64,000 nt of DNA, taken from DATIUV01 sp049322755 (GTDB lineage: Bacteria; Pseudomonadota; Gammaproteobacteria; Burkholderiales; UBA6910). Every line of letters starts with the position of its first letter. Positions within the stretch are counted from its first letter, which is position 1. The translations under genes were made by a program, and so were the position numbers. The notes under the pieces are model-generated. The model had not been told where the DNA came from, searched no databases, and saw only the letters and a program-made list of their open reading frames with translations. This document shows positions 51,278-60,376 of the stretch, piece after piece. The DNA lies in assembly GCA_049322755.1 (NCBI GenBank), contig JBMOQX010000030.1:1-64000 (forward strand), written 5' to 3'.

Positions 51278-52628
51278 CGATCTTCCCGATCGTGTCGCCC
51301 GAGCCCTCACATCGAGGATCCGCCCCGGCCAGCGTTTGACCGCCGCGTTGAGCGGCGGGGCGGACTCCGTGGCGCTGCTGCACCTGCTCAAGGCGCAGGC
51401 CGGCACCGGCGGTTACCGGCTGTCGGCGCTCCATGTCCATCACGGCCTCAGCCCCCATGCGGACCGCTGGCAGCGCTTCTGCCTCGAACTCTGCGCCGCC
51501 CTGGAAGTGCCGTGTTCCGCGGTGCGGGTGTCCGTGGACCCCGCCAGCCCCCTGGGGGTGGAGGCGGCGGCGCGCGAAGCCCGCTACCGGGTGTTTGCCA
51601 CCGCCGATACCGACGTCCTGGCACTGGCGCACCATCGCGACGACCAGGTGGAAACGCTGTTGCTTCAGCTCCTGCGTGGCGCTGGCCCGCGTGGTGCCGC
51701 GGGCATGCCCAGCGAGCGCGCCTTGCGCGGGTCGGCGGTGCGGTTGGTGCGGCCGCTGCTGGACGTGCCCCGCCAGGTGCTGCGCGAGTACGCCTCCGCC
51801 CACGGGCTTGGATGGATCGACGACGAGTCCAACGCCGATCCGTCGCGGGCGCGCAGTTTCGTCCGCCACGACTGGCTGCCGAGGGCCGCCGCGCGGTTTC
51901 CGGGGAGCGTGGGCGCCCTCGCGCGGGCGGCCCGGCTCCAAGGCGAAGCGGCGCTGCTGCTGGAGGATCTGGCGGCCATCGACGGCGCCGGCGCCATGGG
52001 TCCGGGACGGTTGGACCTGGCCCGGGCTGCGGCGCTGACACCGCCGCGGGCGCGCAATCTCCTGCGGCACTTTCTCGGCCGCCACGGCCTGGCGGCGCCG
52101 CCCAGCGCGCGGCTCGACGAATTCCTGCGCCAGGCTGCGCACGCCAGGCCGGATGCCCGGGCGCGGCTCGACCTCCCCGGCTGGAATGTGCACATCTGGC
52201 GCAACTCGGCCTGGCTGGTGCGCGCGGTGGCCTCGCCCGGGGCTTTGCCCCGCTGGGCGGGTGAGCCGGCGCTCGCGCTCGGGCCCGGCCTCGGCAGCCT
52301 GCAGATCCGGGGGACCGCGGGACGCGGCGTGTCCGCCGCCCGGGCGGCGGCCGAAGGTCTCGAGGTGCGCTGGCGCAGGGGGGGGGAACGGCTGCGTTTG
52401 CGCCGGGACGGGCCGCATCAGCGCCTGAAGGCGTTGCTCCAGGAGCGGAACGTCCCGCCCTGGATGCGCCGCCGGCTGCCGCTCGCCTTCGTCGGCGATC
52501 GCCTGGCGTGGGTCCCCGGGGTGGGGTGCGCATGGGAACTCGCGGCGGGGCCGGGGGAGCCGGGCCTGGAGCTGGAATGGGTGCCGGAGCCGGGCTTGGC
52601 CGCCGACGGCCGGCCGCTGGCGTGGTAA
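51249..52628 (+). CDS. tilS: tRNA(Ile)-lysidine synthetase
   Basis: A 459-residue N-type ATP pyrophosphatase. The P-loop reads RLTAALSGGADSVALLHLLK (SGGxDS). YRLSALHVHHGLSPHADRWQ and VLALAHHRDDQVETLLLQLL follow, and the C-terminal TilS domain closes with RWRRGGERLRLRRDGPHQRL. It adds lysine to C34 of tRNA-Ile(CAU) so that it reads AUA. The start overlaps the end of accA, indicating coupled translation. Confidence 0.94.
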   Translation: MASSRKCAPDDLPDRVARALTSRIRPGQRLTAALSGGADSVALLHLLKAQAGTGGYRLSALHVHHGLSPHADRWQRFCLELCAALEVPCSAVRVSVDPASPLGVEAAAREARYRVFATADTDVLALAHHRDDQVETLLLQLLRGAGPRGAAGMPSERALRGSAVRLVRPLLDVPRQVLREYASAHGLGWIDDESNADPSRARSFVRHDWLPRAAARFPGSVGALARAARLQGEAALLLEDLAAIDGAGAMGPGRLDLARAAALTPPRARNLLRHFLGRHGLAAPPSARLDEFLRQAAHARPDARARLDLPGWNVHIWRNSAWLVRAVASPGALPRWAGEPALALGPGLGSLQIRGTAGRGVSAARAAAEGLEVRWRRGGERLRLRRDGPHQRLKALLQERNVPPWMRRRLPLAFVGDRLAWVPGVGCAWELAAGPGEPGLELEWVPEPGLAADGRPLAW

Positions 52629-52681
52629 ACTATTCCGTTCTAGATTTTCTGCTCAAGAGCCTAAAAACACTGGAGAAATCA

Positions 52682-53107
52682 ATGGCGGTGGAAAGAACCC
52701 TGTCGATCATCAAACCCGACGCGGTGGCGAAGAACGTCATCGGCAAGATCTATTCGAGGTTTGAGACCAACGGCCTCAAAATCGTGGCCGCGAAAATGGC
52801 GCACCTCTCGGAGCGGGAAGCGGAAGGCTTCTACGCCGTGCACCGCGAGCGCCCGTTTTTCCGCAACCTGGTGAAGTTCATGATCTCCGGGCCGGTGATG
52901 ATCCAGGTGCTGGAGGGGGAAAGCGCCATTGCCAAGAATCGTGAGCTGATGGGCGCCACCGACCCGAAGAAGGCCGATCCCGGAACTATCCGCGCGGATT
53001 TCGCCTCCACCATCGACGCCAACGCGGTACACGGCTCCGACAGTGCAGAGAACGCCGCGGTGGAGATCGCGTATTTTTTCCCGGCAACGGAGATCTTTTT
53101 GCGCTGA
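52682..53107 (+). CDS. ndk: Nucleoside diphosphate kinase
   Basis: A 141-residue enzyme. ERTLSIIKPDAVAKNVIGKI, GATDPKKADPGTIRADFAST and NAVHGSDSAENAAVEIAYFF (phosphohistidine in VHGSDS) are all intact. It balances NTP pools. The ATG at 52682 has GGAGAAATC before it. It heads the conserved cluster that runs to hflK. Confidence 0.97.
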   Translation: MAVERTLSIIKPDAVAKNVIGKIYSRFETNGLKIVAAKMAHLSEREAEGFYAVHRERPFFRNLVKFMISGPVMIQVLEGESAIAKNRELMGATDPKKADPGTIRADFASTIDANAVHGSDSAENAAVEIAYFFPATEIFLR

Positions 53108-53117
53108 ATTCCGGATC

Positions 53118-54254
53118 ATGACAGTCAACCTGCTCGATTTCAGCCTGCCGCAGCTGGCGGACTTCCTCGCCCAGCTGGGCGAGAAGCCGTTTCGGGCGCG
53201 CCAGCTCTCCCGCTGGATCCATCAGTACGGGCAGCACGACTTCGTCCGCATGTCGGACCTTGCCAAGGGGCTGCGCGAGCAGCTGGCGGCCCGGGCGATC
53301 GTGGCGGCGCCTGAACTGCTGCGGGAGCAGGTGTCCGCCGACGGCACGGTGAAGTGGCTGCTGCGGGCGGACCACGCCAACGCCATCGAGACGGTGTTCA
53401 TTCCCGAAACCAGCCGCGGAACGCTGTGCGTGTCCTCCCAGGTGGGCTGCGCCCTGGAATGCAGCTTCTGTGCCACCGGCCGCCAGGGCTTCAATCGCAA
53501 CCTCACCACCGCGGAGATCGTCGGCCAGCTCTGGTGGGCCAACCGCGCCCTGGGCCGGCGCCAGCCGGATGACCGGCCGGTGACCAACGTGGTGCTGATG
53601 GGCATGGGCGAGCCGCTGGCGAATTTCGATCACGTGGTGCGGGCGCTCGAGGTCATGCTGGACGACTTCGGCTACGGGTTGTCGCGCCGCCGGGTGACGG
53701 TCAGCACGTCCGGCATCGTGCCGGCGATGGACCGGCTGCGCGAGCGCTGTCCGGTGGCGCTGGCGGTGTCGCTGCATGCGCCCAACGACGCGTTGCGGGA
53801 CGAACTCGTGCCGATCAACCGCAAGTATCCCCTGGCGCAGCTGATGGCGGCATGCCGGCGCTATGTGGAGGGCGTCGCCGCGTCGGACGCCGGTGGGCCG
53901 GCGCGCAAGTGGCAGCGCGACGCCGCGCCGCGCGATTTCGTGACCTTCGAGTACGTGATGCTGGAGGGGGTGAATGACCAGCCGGAGCACGCGGAGCAGC
54001 TGCTCGCGCTTACCCGCGACGTTCCGTGCAAGTTCAACCTGATCCCGTTCAACCCGTTCGAGGGTTCGGGTTACCGCACCTCCTCGGCGGCGCGCATTGC
54101 GGCGTTCCGCGATCGGCTGATGCGCGACGGTCGCGTGGTGACGGTGCGCAAGACCCGCGGGGATCAGATCGAGGCTGCCTGCGGCCAATTGGCCGGGCAG
54201 GTGGCGGACCGGACGCGGCGGACGCTGCGCCCTCGCATCGAAGCGACATACTGA
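53118..54254 (+). CDS. rlmN: 23S rRNA/tRNA adenine-C2 methyltransferase RlmN
   Basis: A 378-residue radical SAM methyltransferase. CALECSFCATGRQGFNRNLT carries CxxxCxxC, and VVLMGMGEPLANFDHV the SAM-binding GMGEP. A later FNLIPFNPFEGSGYRTSSAA leads to the second catalytic cysteine region. It methylates C2 of A2503 in 23S rRNA and A37 in some tRNAs. The ATG at 53118 lies 10 bp after ndk. Confidence 0.96.
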   Translation: MTVNLLDFSLPQLADFLAQLGEKPFRARQLSRWIHQYGQHDFVRMSDLAKGLREQLAARAIVAAPELLREQVSADGTVKWLLRADHANAIETVFIPETSRGTLCVSSQVGCALECSFCATGRQGFNRNLTTAEIVGQLWWANRALGRRQPDDRPVTNVVLMGMGEPLANFDHVVRALEVMLDDFGYGLSRRRVTVSTSGIVPAMDRLRERCPVALAVSLHAPNDALRDELVPINRKYPLAQLMAACRRYVEGVAASDAGGPARKWQRDAAPRDFVTFEYVMLEGVNDQPEHAEQLLALTRDVPCKFNLIPFNPFEGSGYRTSSAARIAAFRDRLMRDGRVVTVRKTRGDQIEAACGQLAGQVADRTRRTLRPRIEATY

Positions 54255-54258
54255 GATC

Positions 54259-55029
54259 ATGGGAACTGTACTGAAGCTCCTGGGCGCCGTCCTGATGCTG
54301 GCGGGCTGTGCGACCGCCCCCACCGACCAGGGTCCCAAGCTGCCGGACCAGGCGGAGGGCAACGCCGGGCTCAGCGCCCGCATCCACACCGAGCTGGGCG
54401 CCGGCTATTACATGCGCGGCCAGCTGGGAGTTGCGCTGCAGGAACTCAACATCGCCCTGAAGTCGGATCCGCGTTACGGCCCGGCCTACAACGTGCGCGG
54501 GCTGGTGTATGCCGAGCTGGGAGAGAAAGGCCTGGCCGAGGAAAGCTTCAAGCGCGCGCTGGAGATCAATTCCCAGGACTCGGACGCGCACAACAACTAC
54601 GGCCTGTTCCTGTGCCGGAATCAGCGCGAAGAGGAAGCCATCCAGCAATTTTTGCTGGCACTGAAAAACCCGCTGTACCAGACGCCGGACCTTTCCTACG
54701 TCAACGCCGGCATCTGCGCCCGCCAGAAGGGCGACAACAAGCGCGCGGAGGAGTATTTCACGCGCGCGCTGCGTATCCAGCCGAACAATCCGCAGGCGCT
54801 CGTGGGCATGGCGCGGCTGGCGCATGATCAGGGGAAGATGGAAGAGGCGCACGCGCACCTGACGCGATTCATGCAGGTGGGGCAGGCGGATGCCGACGCG
54901 CTGCTGCTGGGCGTCAAGATCGAGCGCCAGCGCGGCGACCGGGAAGCGGAGGCCAGCTATCGCTCGCAGCTGCGCAACCGGTTCCCCAAGTCCAGGGAAG
55001 CCGAGGCGGCGGAGTCGGGGCAGTTCTGA
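54259..55029 (+). CDS. pilW: Type IV pilus biogenesis/stability lipoprotein PilW (PilF)
   Basis: A 256-residue TPR protein. Its lipobox lies in GAVLMLAGCATAPT, so it is anchored in the outer membrane. About six TPR units follow (AGYYMRGQLGVALQELNIAL, YNVRGLVYAELGEKGLAEES, PQALVGMARLAHDQGKMEEA). It helps assemble and stabilise the PilQ secretin. Its presence matches the Pil-Chp operon elsewhere in the window. It starts 4 bp after rlmN. Confidence 0.93.
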   Translation: MGTVLKLLGAVLMLAGCATAPTDQGPKLPDQAEGNAGLSARIHTELGAGYYMRGQLGVALQELNIALKSDPRYGPAYNVRGLVYAELGEKGLAEESFKRALEINSQDSDAHNNYGLFLCRNQREEEAIQQFLLALKNPLYQTPDLSYVNAGICARQKGDNKRAEEYFTRALRIQPNNPQALVGMARLAHDQGKMEEAHAHLTRFMQVGQADADALLLGVKIERQRGDREAEASYRSQLRNRFPKSREAEAAESGQF

Positions 55030-55031
55030 GC

Positions 55032-55901
55032 ATGGATCGAGCCGACAGCAATCATCGGCATCCGGCACCCGACGAAGTGGGGCGCCTGCTGGCGGAAACC
55101 CGGGAGGCCTTCGGCCTGTCCGTGGCGGATGTCGCGGCCCAGCTGCGCCTCGCACCGCGCCAGATCGAGGCCCTGGAGTCCGAAGATTACGAGCGCCTGC
55201 CGGGCAAGACCTTCACCCGCGGGTTCGTGCGCAACTATGCGCGCTTGCTGCAGATGGATCCCGAGCCGCTGCTGGCGGCGCTGGAGCAGGCGTTGCCGCA
55301 ATCGCGGGCGAGCGAAATCCTGCCGCGGATCGAGAACATTCCTTTTTCCACGGGCAAGGAGGACGGCTGGCGCCGCTACCTGCTGCTGCTGGGCCTGCTG
55401 GTGCTGGTGATCCCGTTGGTGCTGTACGAGGCCTACCGCGACCGCAGCGTGCCGGAGACGCCGTTCTCGGCGCCGGTGGCGGTTCCGCCCGTGGCGCCGC
55501 CGCCGGCTGCGACACCGGTTCCCGTTCCGGTCGAGCCGCCCGCCCCGGCAGACGGCCCGGCTCCTTTGCCGCCAGCGGCCGAGACGCCGACGCCGTCCGA
55601 GAGCGCCGCTGTCCCGCCCGGGAGCGGCGCCAGGCCGGCTGCTCCGGCGCCGCCGGCCGCCGACGTTGCCTCGCTGCGATTCCGTTTCGCGCAGGAGTCC
55701 TGGGTCGAGGTCCGCGATGCCAAGGGCGATCTGGTGGCCTCGCAGCTCAACCGGCCCGACAGCGAATGGACGGTGCGGGGCAAGCTGCCCCTCACCCTGG
55801 TGGTGGGCAATGCTGCCGGCGTGACCCTCGAACTGAACGGCGAGGCGGTGGCGTTGAACCCGCGGGCCGGCTCCGGCGTCGCGCGGTTGACCCTCGAGTG
55901 A
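55032..55901 (+). CDS. rodZ: RodZ-like cell-shape protein
   Basis: A 289-residue protein. The N-terminal HTH (VGRLLAETREAFGLSVADVA, then LRLAPRQIEALESEDYERLP) binds MreB in RodZ. A transmembrane helix at about residue 115 (YLLLLGLLVLVIPLVLYEAY) leads to a Pro/Ala-rich periplasmic linker and a C-terminal DUF4115 domain (SLRFRFAQESWVEVRDAKGD). It starts 2 bp after the pilW stop. Confidence 0.92.
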   Translation: MDRADSNHRHPAPDEVGRLLAETREAFGLSVADVAAQLRLAPRQIEALESEDYERLPGKTFTRGFVRNYARLLQMDPEPLLAALEQALPQSRASEILPRIENIPFSTGKEDGWRRYLLLLGLLVLVIPLVLYEAYRDRSVPETPFSAPVAVPPVAPPPAATPVPVPVEPPAPADGPAPLPPAAETPTPSESAAVPPGSGARPAAPAPPAADVASLRFRFAQESWVEVRDAKGDLVASQLNRPDSEWTVRGKLPLTLVVGNAAGVTLELNGEAVALNPRAGSGVARLTLE

Positions 55902-55902
55902 G

Positions 55903-57174
55903 ATGAGCATGCGCCACGGTCTCGAACCACGGCGAACCAGCCTGCGGGTGGCGGTGCAGGACGTCGCCATCGGCGGCGGCGCGCCGGTGGTGGTGCAGTC
56001 CATGACCAACACCGACACCGCGGATGCCGAGGCCACCGCGCGCCAGGTGATCGACTTGGCGCGCGCCGGCTCCGAGCTGGTGCGCATCACCGTCAATTCC
56101 GCGGAAGCGGCCGCCCAGGTGGCGCGCATACGCGACCGCGTGGCGCAGGCCGGCGTCGACGTCCCGCTGGTGGGGGACTTCCACTTCAACGGCCATCGGT
56201 TGCTGGCGCAGTACCCGGAATGCGCCGAAGCGCTCGCCAAGTACCGCATCAATCCGGGCAACGTCGGCCACGGCTCCAAGCGCGACGCCCAGTTCGCCAC
56301 CATGATCGAGACCGCCTGCCGCTACGGCAAGCCGGTGCGCATCGGCGTGAACTGGGGCAGCCTCGATCCCGCGCTGCTGGCGCGGCTGATGGACGAGAAC
56401 GGCAAGCGCGCCGAACCCCTCAGCGCGGCGAGCGTCACGCGCCAGGCGCTGGTGGCCTCGGCGCTGGAAAGCGCCGCCCAGGCGGTGGAGCTGGGCCTGC
56501 CCCGCGAGCGCATCGTGCTGTCCTGCAAGGTGAGCGGCGTGCAGGACCTGATCGCCGTCTACCGCGACCTGGCGGGCCGCTGCGATTATCCGTTGCATCT
56601 CGGCCTCACCGAGGCGGGCATGGGCTCCAAGGGCATCGTCGCCTCGGCGGCGGCGCTGGCGGTGCTGCTGCAGGAAGGGATCGGCGACACCATCCGCATT
56701 TCGCTCACGCCGGAGCCCGGGGGGGACCGGACGCGGGAGGTGATCGTTGCGCAGGAGCTGCTGCAGACCATGGGTATCCGCTCGTTCGTGCCGCTGGTGG
56801 TGGCGTGCCCGGGTTGCGGGCGCACCACCAGCACGGTGTTCCAGGAGCTCGCGCAGGACATCCAGGGCTACATCCGCCGCCAGATGCCGCGCTGGCGCTC
56901 GGAGTACGCCGGCGTGGAAACCATGAGCGTCGCGGTGATGGGCTGCGTGGTCAACGGCCCCGGCGAGAGCAAACACGCCAACATCGGCATCAGCCTGCCG
57001 GGAACCGGCGAGGTGCCGGTGGCGCCGGTCTACGTCGACGGCGTGAAGACGGTCACCCTGAAAGGGGCGCGCATCGCCGAGGAGTTCCAGCGCATCGTCG
57101 AGGATTACGTGGCCACCCGCTACCCGCGCCGCCGTCCGGCGCCGGCGGCGGCCGACACCACGGCGGCCAATTGA
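55903..57174 (+). CDS. ispG: 4-hydroxy-3-methylbut-2-enyl diphosphate synthase
   Basis: A 423-residue iron-sulfur enzyme of the MEP isoprenoid pathway. VVVQSMTNTDTADAEATARQ and KYRINPGNVGHGSKRD lie in the TIM barrel. VVACPGCGRTTS and MGCVVNGPGESKHANIGI hold the 4Fe-4S cysteines and a catalytic glutamate. It starts 2 bp after rodZ in the same operon. Confidence 0.97.
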   Translation: MSMRHGLEPRRTSLRVAVQDVAIGGGAPVVVQSMTNTDTADAEATARQVIDLARAGSELVRITVNSAEAAAQVARIRDRVAQAGVDVPLVGDFHFNGHRLLAQYPECAEALAKYRINPGNVGHGSKRDAQFATMIETACRYGKPVRIGVNWGSLDPALLARLMDENGKRAEPLSAASVTRQALVASALESAAQAVELGLPRERIVLSCKVSGVQDLIAVYRDLAGRCDYPLHLGLTEAGMGSKGIVASAAALAVLLQEGIGDTIRISLTPEPGGDRTREVIVAQELLQTMGIRSFVPLVVACPGCGRTTSTVFQELAQDIQGYIRRQMPRWRSEYAGVETMSVAVMGCVVNGPGESKHANIGISLPGTGEVPVAPVYVDGVKTVTLKGARIAEEFQRIVEDYVATRYPRRRPAPAAADTTAAN

Positions 57175-57235
57175 CACCCGCAATGCGGCCGCACCGGCGC
57201 GCGGCGGCCGGGAAGCACCCGATCGGCGACAAATC

Positions 57236-58525
57236 ATGACTGGAACCATCCAAGCCATCCGCGGCATGAACGACATCCTGCCGGAGGAAGCGCTGCGCTG
57301 GGAGGCGTTCGAGGCCGAGATCCAGGACTGGCTGCACGCTTACGGCTATCGTCCCATCCGCATGCCCCTGGTGGAGCGCACCGAGCTGTTCGTACGCTCC
57401 ATCGGCGAAGTGACGGACATCGTCGAGAAGGAGATGTACACCTTCGTCGATCAGCTGAACGGGGACAGCCTGACGCTGCGTCCAGAAGGCACGGCGTCCT
57501 GCGTGCGTGCCGTACTGGAACACAACCTGCTCTACGGCAGCCCGCAGCGCCTGTACTACGGCGGTGCCATGTTCCGCCACGAGCGGCCCCAGAAGGGGCG
57601 CTACCGGCAGTTTCACCAGGTGGGCGTGGAGGCGCTGGGCTACGCCGGGCCGGACATCGACGCGGAGCACCTGGTGATGACGGCGCGGCTGTGGCGGCGC
57701 CTGGGTCTCGATGACCTGCGCCTCGAGATCGGCACGCTGGGCAGCAGCGACGCGCGCGCCCGCTACCGGGCCCGGCTGGTGTCATTCTTCAGTGCTCACG
57801 CCGATCGGCTCGACGCCGACGCGCACCGGCGTCTGCATACCAACCCGCTGCGGATCCTGGACAGCAAGAACCCGGCGGTGCAGGAGCTCATCGCCCGGGC
57901 GCCCCGGCTGCTGGATGATCTGGACGAGGACTCGCTGCGCCATTTCGAACAGCTCCAGACGCTGCTGCGCAACCATGGCGTCCAATTCGTGCTCAATCCG
58001 CGGCTGGTGCGCGGTCTGGACTACTACAACCGCACGGTGTTCGAGTGGACCACCGATCGCCTTGGCGCGCAGGGCACGGTGTGCGCTGGCGGACGTTACG
58101 ATGGCCTGGTGGAGCAGCTGGGCGGCAAGCCGGCGCCGGCCTGCGGTTTCGCCATGGGCATGGAGCGGCTGCTCGCGCTGCTGGAGGGGCGGGAGCGGCT
58201 GGCCGTGCGCCGGCCCGACGTCTACGTCGTCCACCAGGGCACCGCCGCGGATGCGCTCGCGCCGCTGGTAGCCGAACGGCTGCGCGACGCCGGGCTGCGC
58301 GTCGTGCTCCATTGCGGCGAGGGCAGTTTCAAGTCTCAGATGAAAAAGGCCGATGCCAGCGGCGCAGCGTTCGCCGTGATCATCGGTGACGACGAGGCGG
58401 CGGCGGGCGAGGTAAGCGTCAAGCCGCTGCGCTCGGCGGCGGAACAGGTGCGCGTGGCGGCCGAGGAGGCGCCCGCGCTGTTGATGGAACAGGCGTGGCA
58501 CGCGCCGGCGGCCGCGCCGGCTTGA
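57236..58525 (+). CDS. hisS: Histidyl-tRNA synthetase
   Basis: A 429-residue class II synthetase. IQAIRGMNDILPEEALRWEA is the N-terminus. LTLRPEGTASCVRA and FRHERPQKGRYRQFHQVGVE (motif 2 arginines), LVRGLDYYNRTVFEWTT and ACGFAMGMERLLALL (motif 3) are intact. The C-terminal anticodon-binding domain follows. It charges tRNA-His. Confidence 0.97.
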   Translation: MTGTIQAIRGMNDILPEEALRWEAFEAEIQDWLHAYGYRPIRMPLVERTELFVRSIGEVTDIVEKEMYTFVDQLNGDSLTLRPEGTASCVRAVLEHNLLYGSPQRLYYGGAMFRHERPQKGRYRQFHQVGVEALGYAGPDIDAEHLVMTARLWRRLGLDDLRLEIGTLGSSDARARYRARLVSFFSAHADRLDADAHRRLHTNPLRILDSKNPAVQELIARAPRLLDDLDEDSLRHFEQLQTLLRNHGVQFVLNPRLVRGLDYYNRTVFEWTTDRLGAQGTVCAGGRYDGLVEQLGGKPAPACGFAMGMERLLALLEGRERLAVRRPDVYVVHQGTAADALAPLVAERLRDAGLRVVLHCGEGSFKSQMKKADASGAAFAVIIGDDEAAAGEVSVKPLRSAAEQVRVAAEEAPALLMEQAWHAPAAAPA

Positions 58526-58546
58526 TCCACAGGTTGGGGGAAGCGG

Positions 58547-59185
58547 GTGGCATACGACCTCGAAGAACAGGAACAGATCGACGCGCTGAAGGCGTGGTGG
58601 AAGGACAACGGGCGCCTGGTGATCCTGGCGGTGGCGGCGTTCGTGCTCTCCCTGGGCGGCGTCCAGGGCTGGCGCTACTGGCAGGCGCAGCAGGCGCAGC
58701 AGGCGGGGGCCGCCTATGCGGGACTCGAGCAGGCGCTGGCGGGCGGAGACCTGGGACGCGCGCGGCAGGGCGCCCTGGCGCTGCGCGAGGCCCATCCCAA
58801 GTCGCCGTACGCGGCGCGCGCGGCGCTGGCGGCCGCGCGGCTGGCGGTGGAGAAGGACGACCTGGATGCCGCCCGCACTGAACTGCAGTGGGCGGCGGAG
58901 AACGCCCGCGAGGAAAGCCTGCGGGATACCGCGCGTCTGCGGCTGGCGCGGGTTCTGCTGGCCCAGCAGCGCCATGACGAGGCCCTGGCGGCGCTGGGTG
59001 GAACGGTGACCCCGTCGTTCCAGGCCCTGTTCGCCGATTTGCGCGGCGACGTGCTGCTGGCCCAGGGCAAGCCGGATGCGGCGCGGGAGGCCTACCAGCA
59101 GGCGCTCGAGAAGAGCGCAGCGGAAAGCCCGTTCCGCGCGCTGGTGGAGCTCAAGCGCGATGCCGTGGCGGGAGGGAAGCCATGA
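58547..59185 (+). CDS. YfgM-like membrane-anchored TPR protein
   Basis: A 212-residue protein from GTG 58547. DLEEQEQIDALKAWWKDNGR is the family signature, followed by a single membrane helix (LVILAVAAFVLSLGGVQGWR) and periplasmic TPRs. In E. coli YfgM associates with the SecYEG translocon and PpiD. Its stop overlaps the bamB start (ATGA). Confidence 0.92.
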   Translation: MAYDLEEQEQIDALKAWWKDNGRLVILAVAAFVLSLGGVQGWRYWQAQQAQQAGAAYAGLEQALAGGDLGRARQGALALREAHPKSPYAARAALAAARLAVEKDDLDAARTELQWAAENAREESLRDTARLRLARVLLAQQRHDEALAALGGTVTPSFQALFADLRGDVLLAQGKPDAAREAYQQALEKSAAESPFRALVELKRDAVAGGKP

Positions 59186-60333
59186 TGCCGCTGCGTCGGG
59201 GGCTCACGGTTGTGGCGCTGGCCCTGGCGGCGAGCGGCTGCTCGACCGTGTCGGGCTGGTTCGGCGGCAGCGGGCCGGCGATCAAGCCGACGCCGCTTGC
59301 CGAGTTCACCGCGTCGGCCAACGTGGAGACCTCCTGGCGCGTGAACCTCGGTGCCGGCCGGGGGCTGGCGCTGGCGCCGGCGGTGGACGGCGATGCAATT
59401 TACGCGGCCGCGGCCAACGGCAACCTGGTGCGGCTGGAACTTGCCACCGGACGGGAGATCTGGCGCGTCGATGCCGGGAAACGGATCAGCGGCGGCGTCG
59501 GCGCCGGCGGCGGCGTGGTGGCGGTGGGCACCCCGGAAGGCGAGGTGCTGGTGTTCGATGCCGGCGGCGCGCCGAAATGGACCACCCGCATCGGCACCGA
59601 AGTGCTGAGTCCTCCCCAGGTCGCGGAGGGCATCGTGGTGGTGCGGGGGAGCGACGGCCGCCTGTTCGGGTTCGACGCCCAGACCGGGACCCGGAAGTGG
59701 GCCTATCAGCGCGCCAATCCGGCGTTGACCTTGCGCAATTTCGCCGGCGCCCACGTGGCCCGCGGTGCGGTGTTCTCGGGATTTCCCGGCGGCAAGCTGG
59801 CGGCGCTGCGGCTGGATAACGGCCTGGTGGGCTGGGAAGCCACGGTGGCCCAGCCGCGCGGTGCGACCGAATTGGAGCGCATCGCCGACATCACCAGCAC
59901 GCCGGGCGTGGTGGAGTCCGCGGTTTGCGCGGCGGCGTTCCAGGGCCGAGTCGGCTGCTTTGAAGTACGCAGCGGCACCTCGCTTTGGTCCAGCGAGTTC
60001 TCCAGTCACATCGGCCTCGATGTGGATGCCCGAGGGGTCTACGTTACCAATGAACGGGGCGAACTGGTGGGATTCGACCGCGTTCGGGGGACTCAACTGT
60101 GGAAACAGCAGCAGCTGGCGGGCCGGGGAACCGGGCGCCCGGCGGCTGTGGGATCGCTGGTGGCGGTGGGGGACTTTCAGGGCTACGTTCACTTTCTGCG
60201 GCCGGGTGACGGCGCGTTCGTCGCGCGGGTGGCCACCGACGGCAGCCCCATCGTCGCGGCGCCGGTGGTCACGGCGCAGGGCATCCTGGTGCAGACCGCC
60301 GACGGCGGCCTGTTCCTGCTGCGCGCGGGCTGA
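59182..60333 (+). CDS. bamB: Outer membrane assembly lipoprotein BamB
   Basis: A 383-residue beta-propeller protein. The lipobox is in ALALAASGCSTVSG. PQQ-like blades repeat GDAIYAAAANGNLVRLELAT, GRLFGFDAQTGTRKWAYQRA and VYVTNERGELVGFDRVRGTQ. It is part of the BAM complex that inserts beta-barrels. It overlaps yfgM by 4 bp. ATG 59185 is an alternative start. Confidence 0.95.
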   Translation: MMPLRRGLTVVALALAASGCSTVSGWFGGSGPAIKPTPLAEFTASANVETSWRVNLGAGRGLALAPAVDGDAIYAAAANGNLVRLELATGREIWRVDAGKRISGGVGAGGGVVAVGTPEGEVLVFDAGGAPKWTTRIGTEVLSPPQVAEGIVVVRGSDGRLFGFDAQTGTRKWAYQRANPALTLRNFAGAHVARGAVFSGFPGGKLAALRLDNGLVGWEATVAQPRGATELERIADITSTPGVVESAVCAAAFQGRVGCFEVRSGTSLWSSEFSSHIGLDVDARGVYVTNERGELVGFDRVRGTQLWKQQQLAGRGTGRPAAVGSLVAVGDFQGYVHFLRPGDGAFVARVATDGSPIVAAPVVTAQGILVQTADGGLFLLRAG

Positions 60334-60376
60334 GCGGCGTCCTGCGCGCGCAACCGACAGACCGCCCCGCCATCCG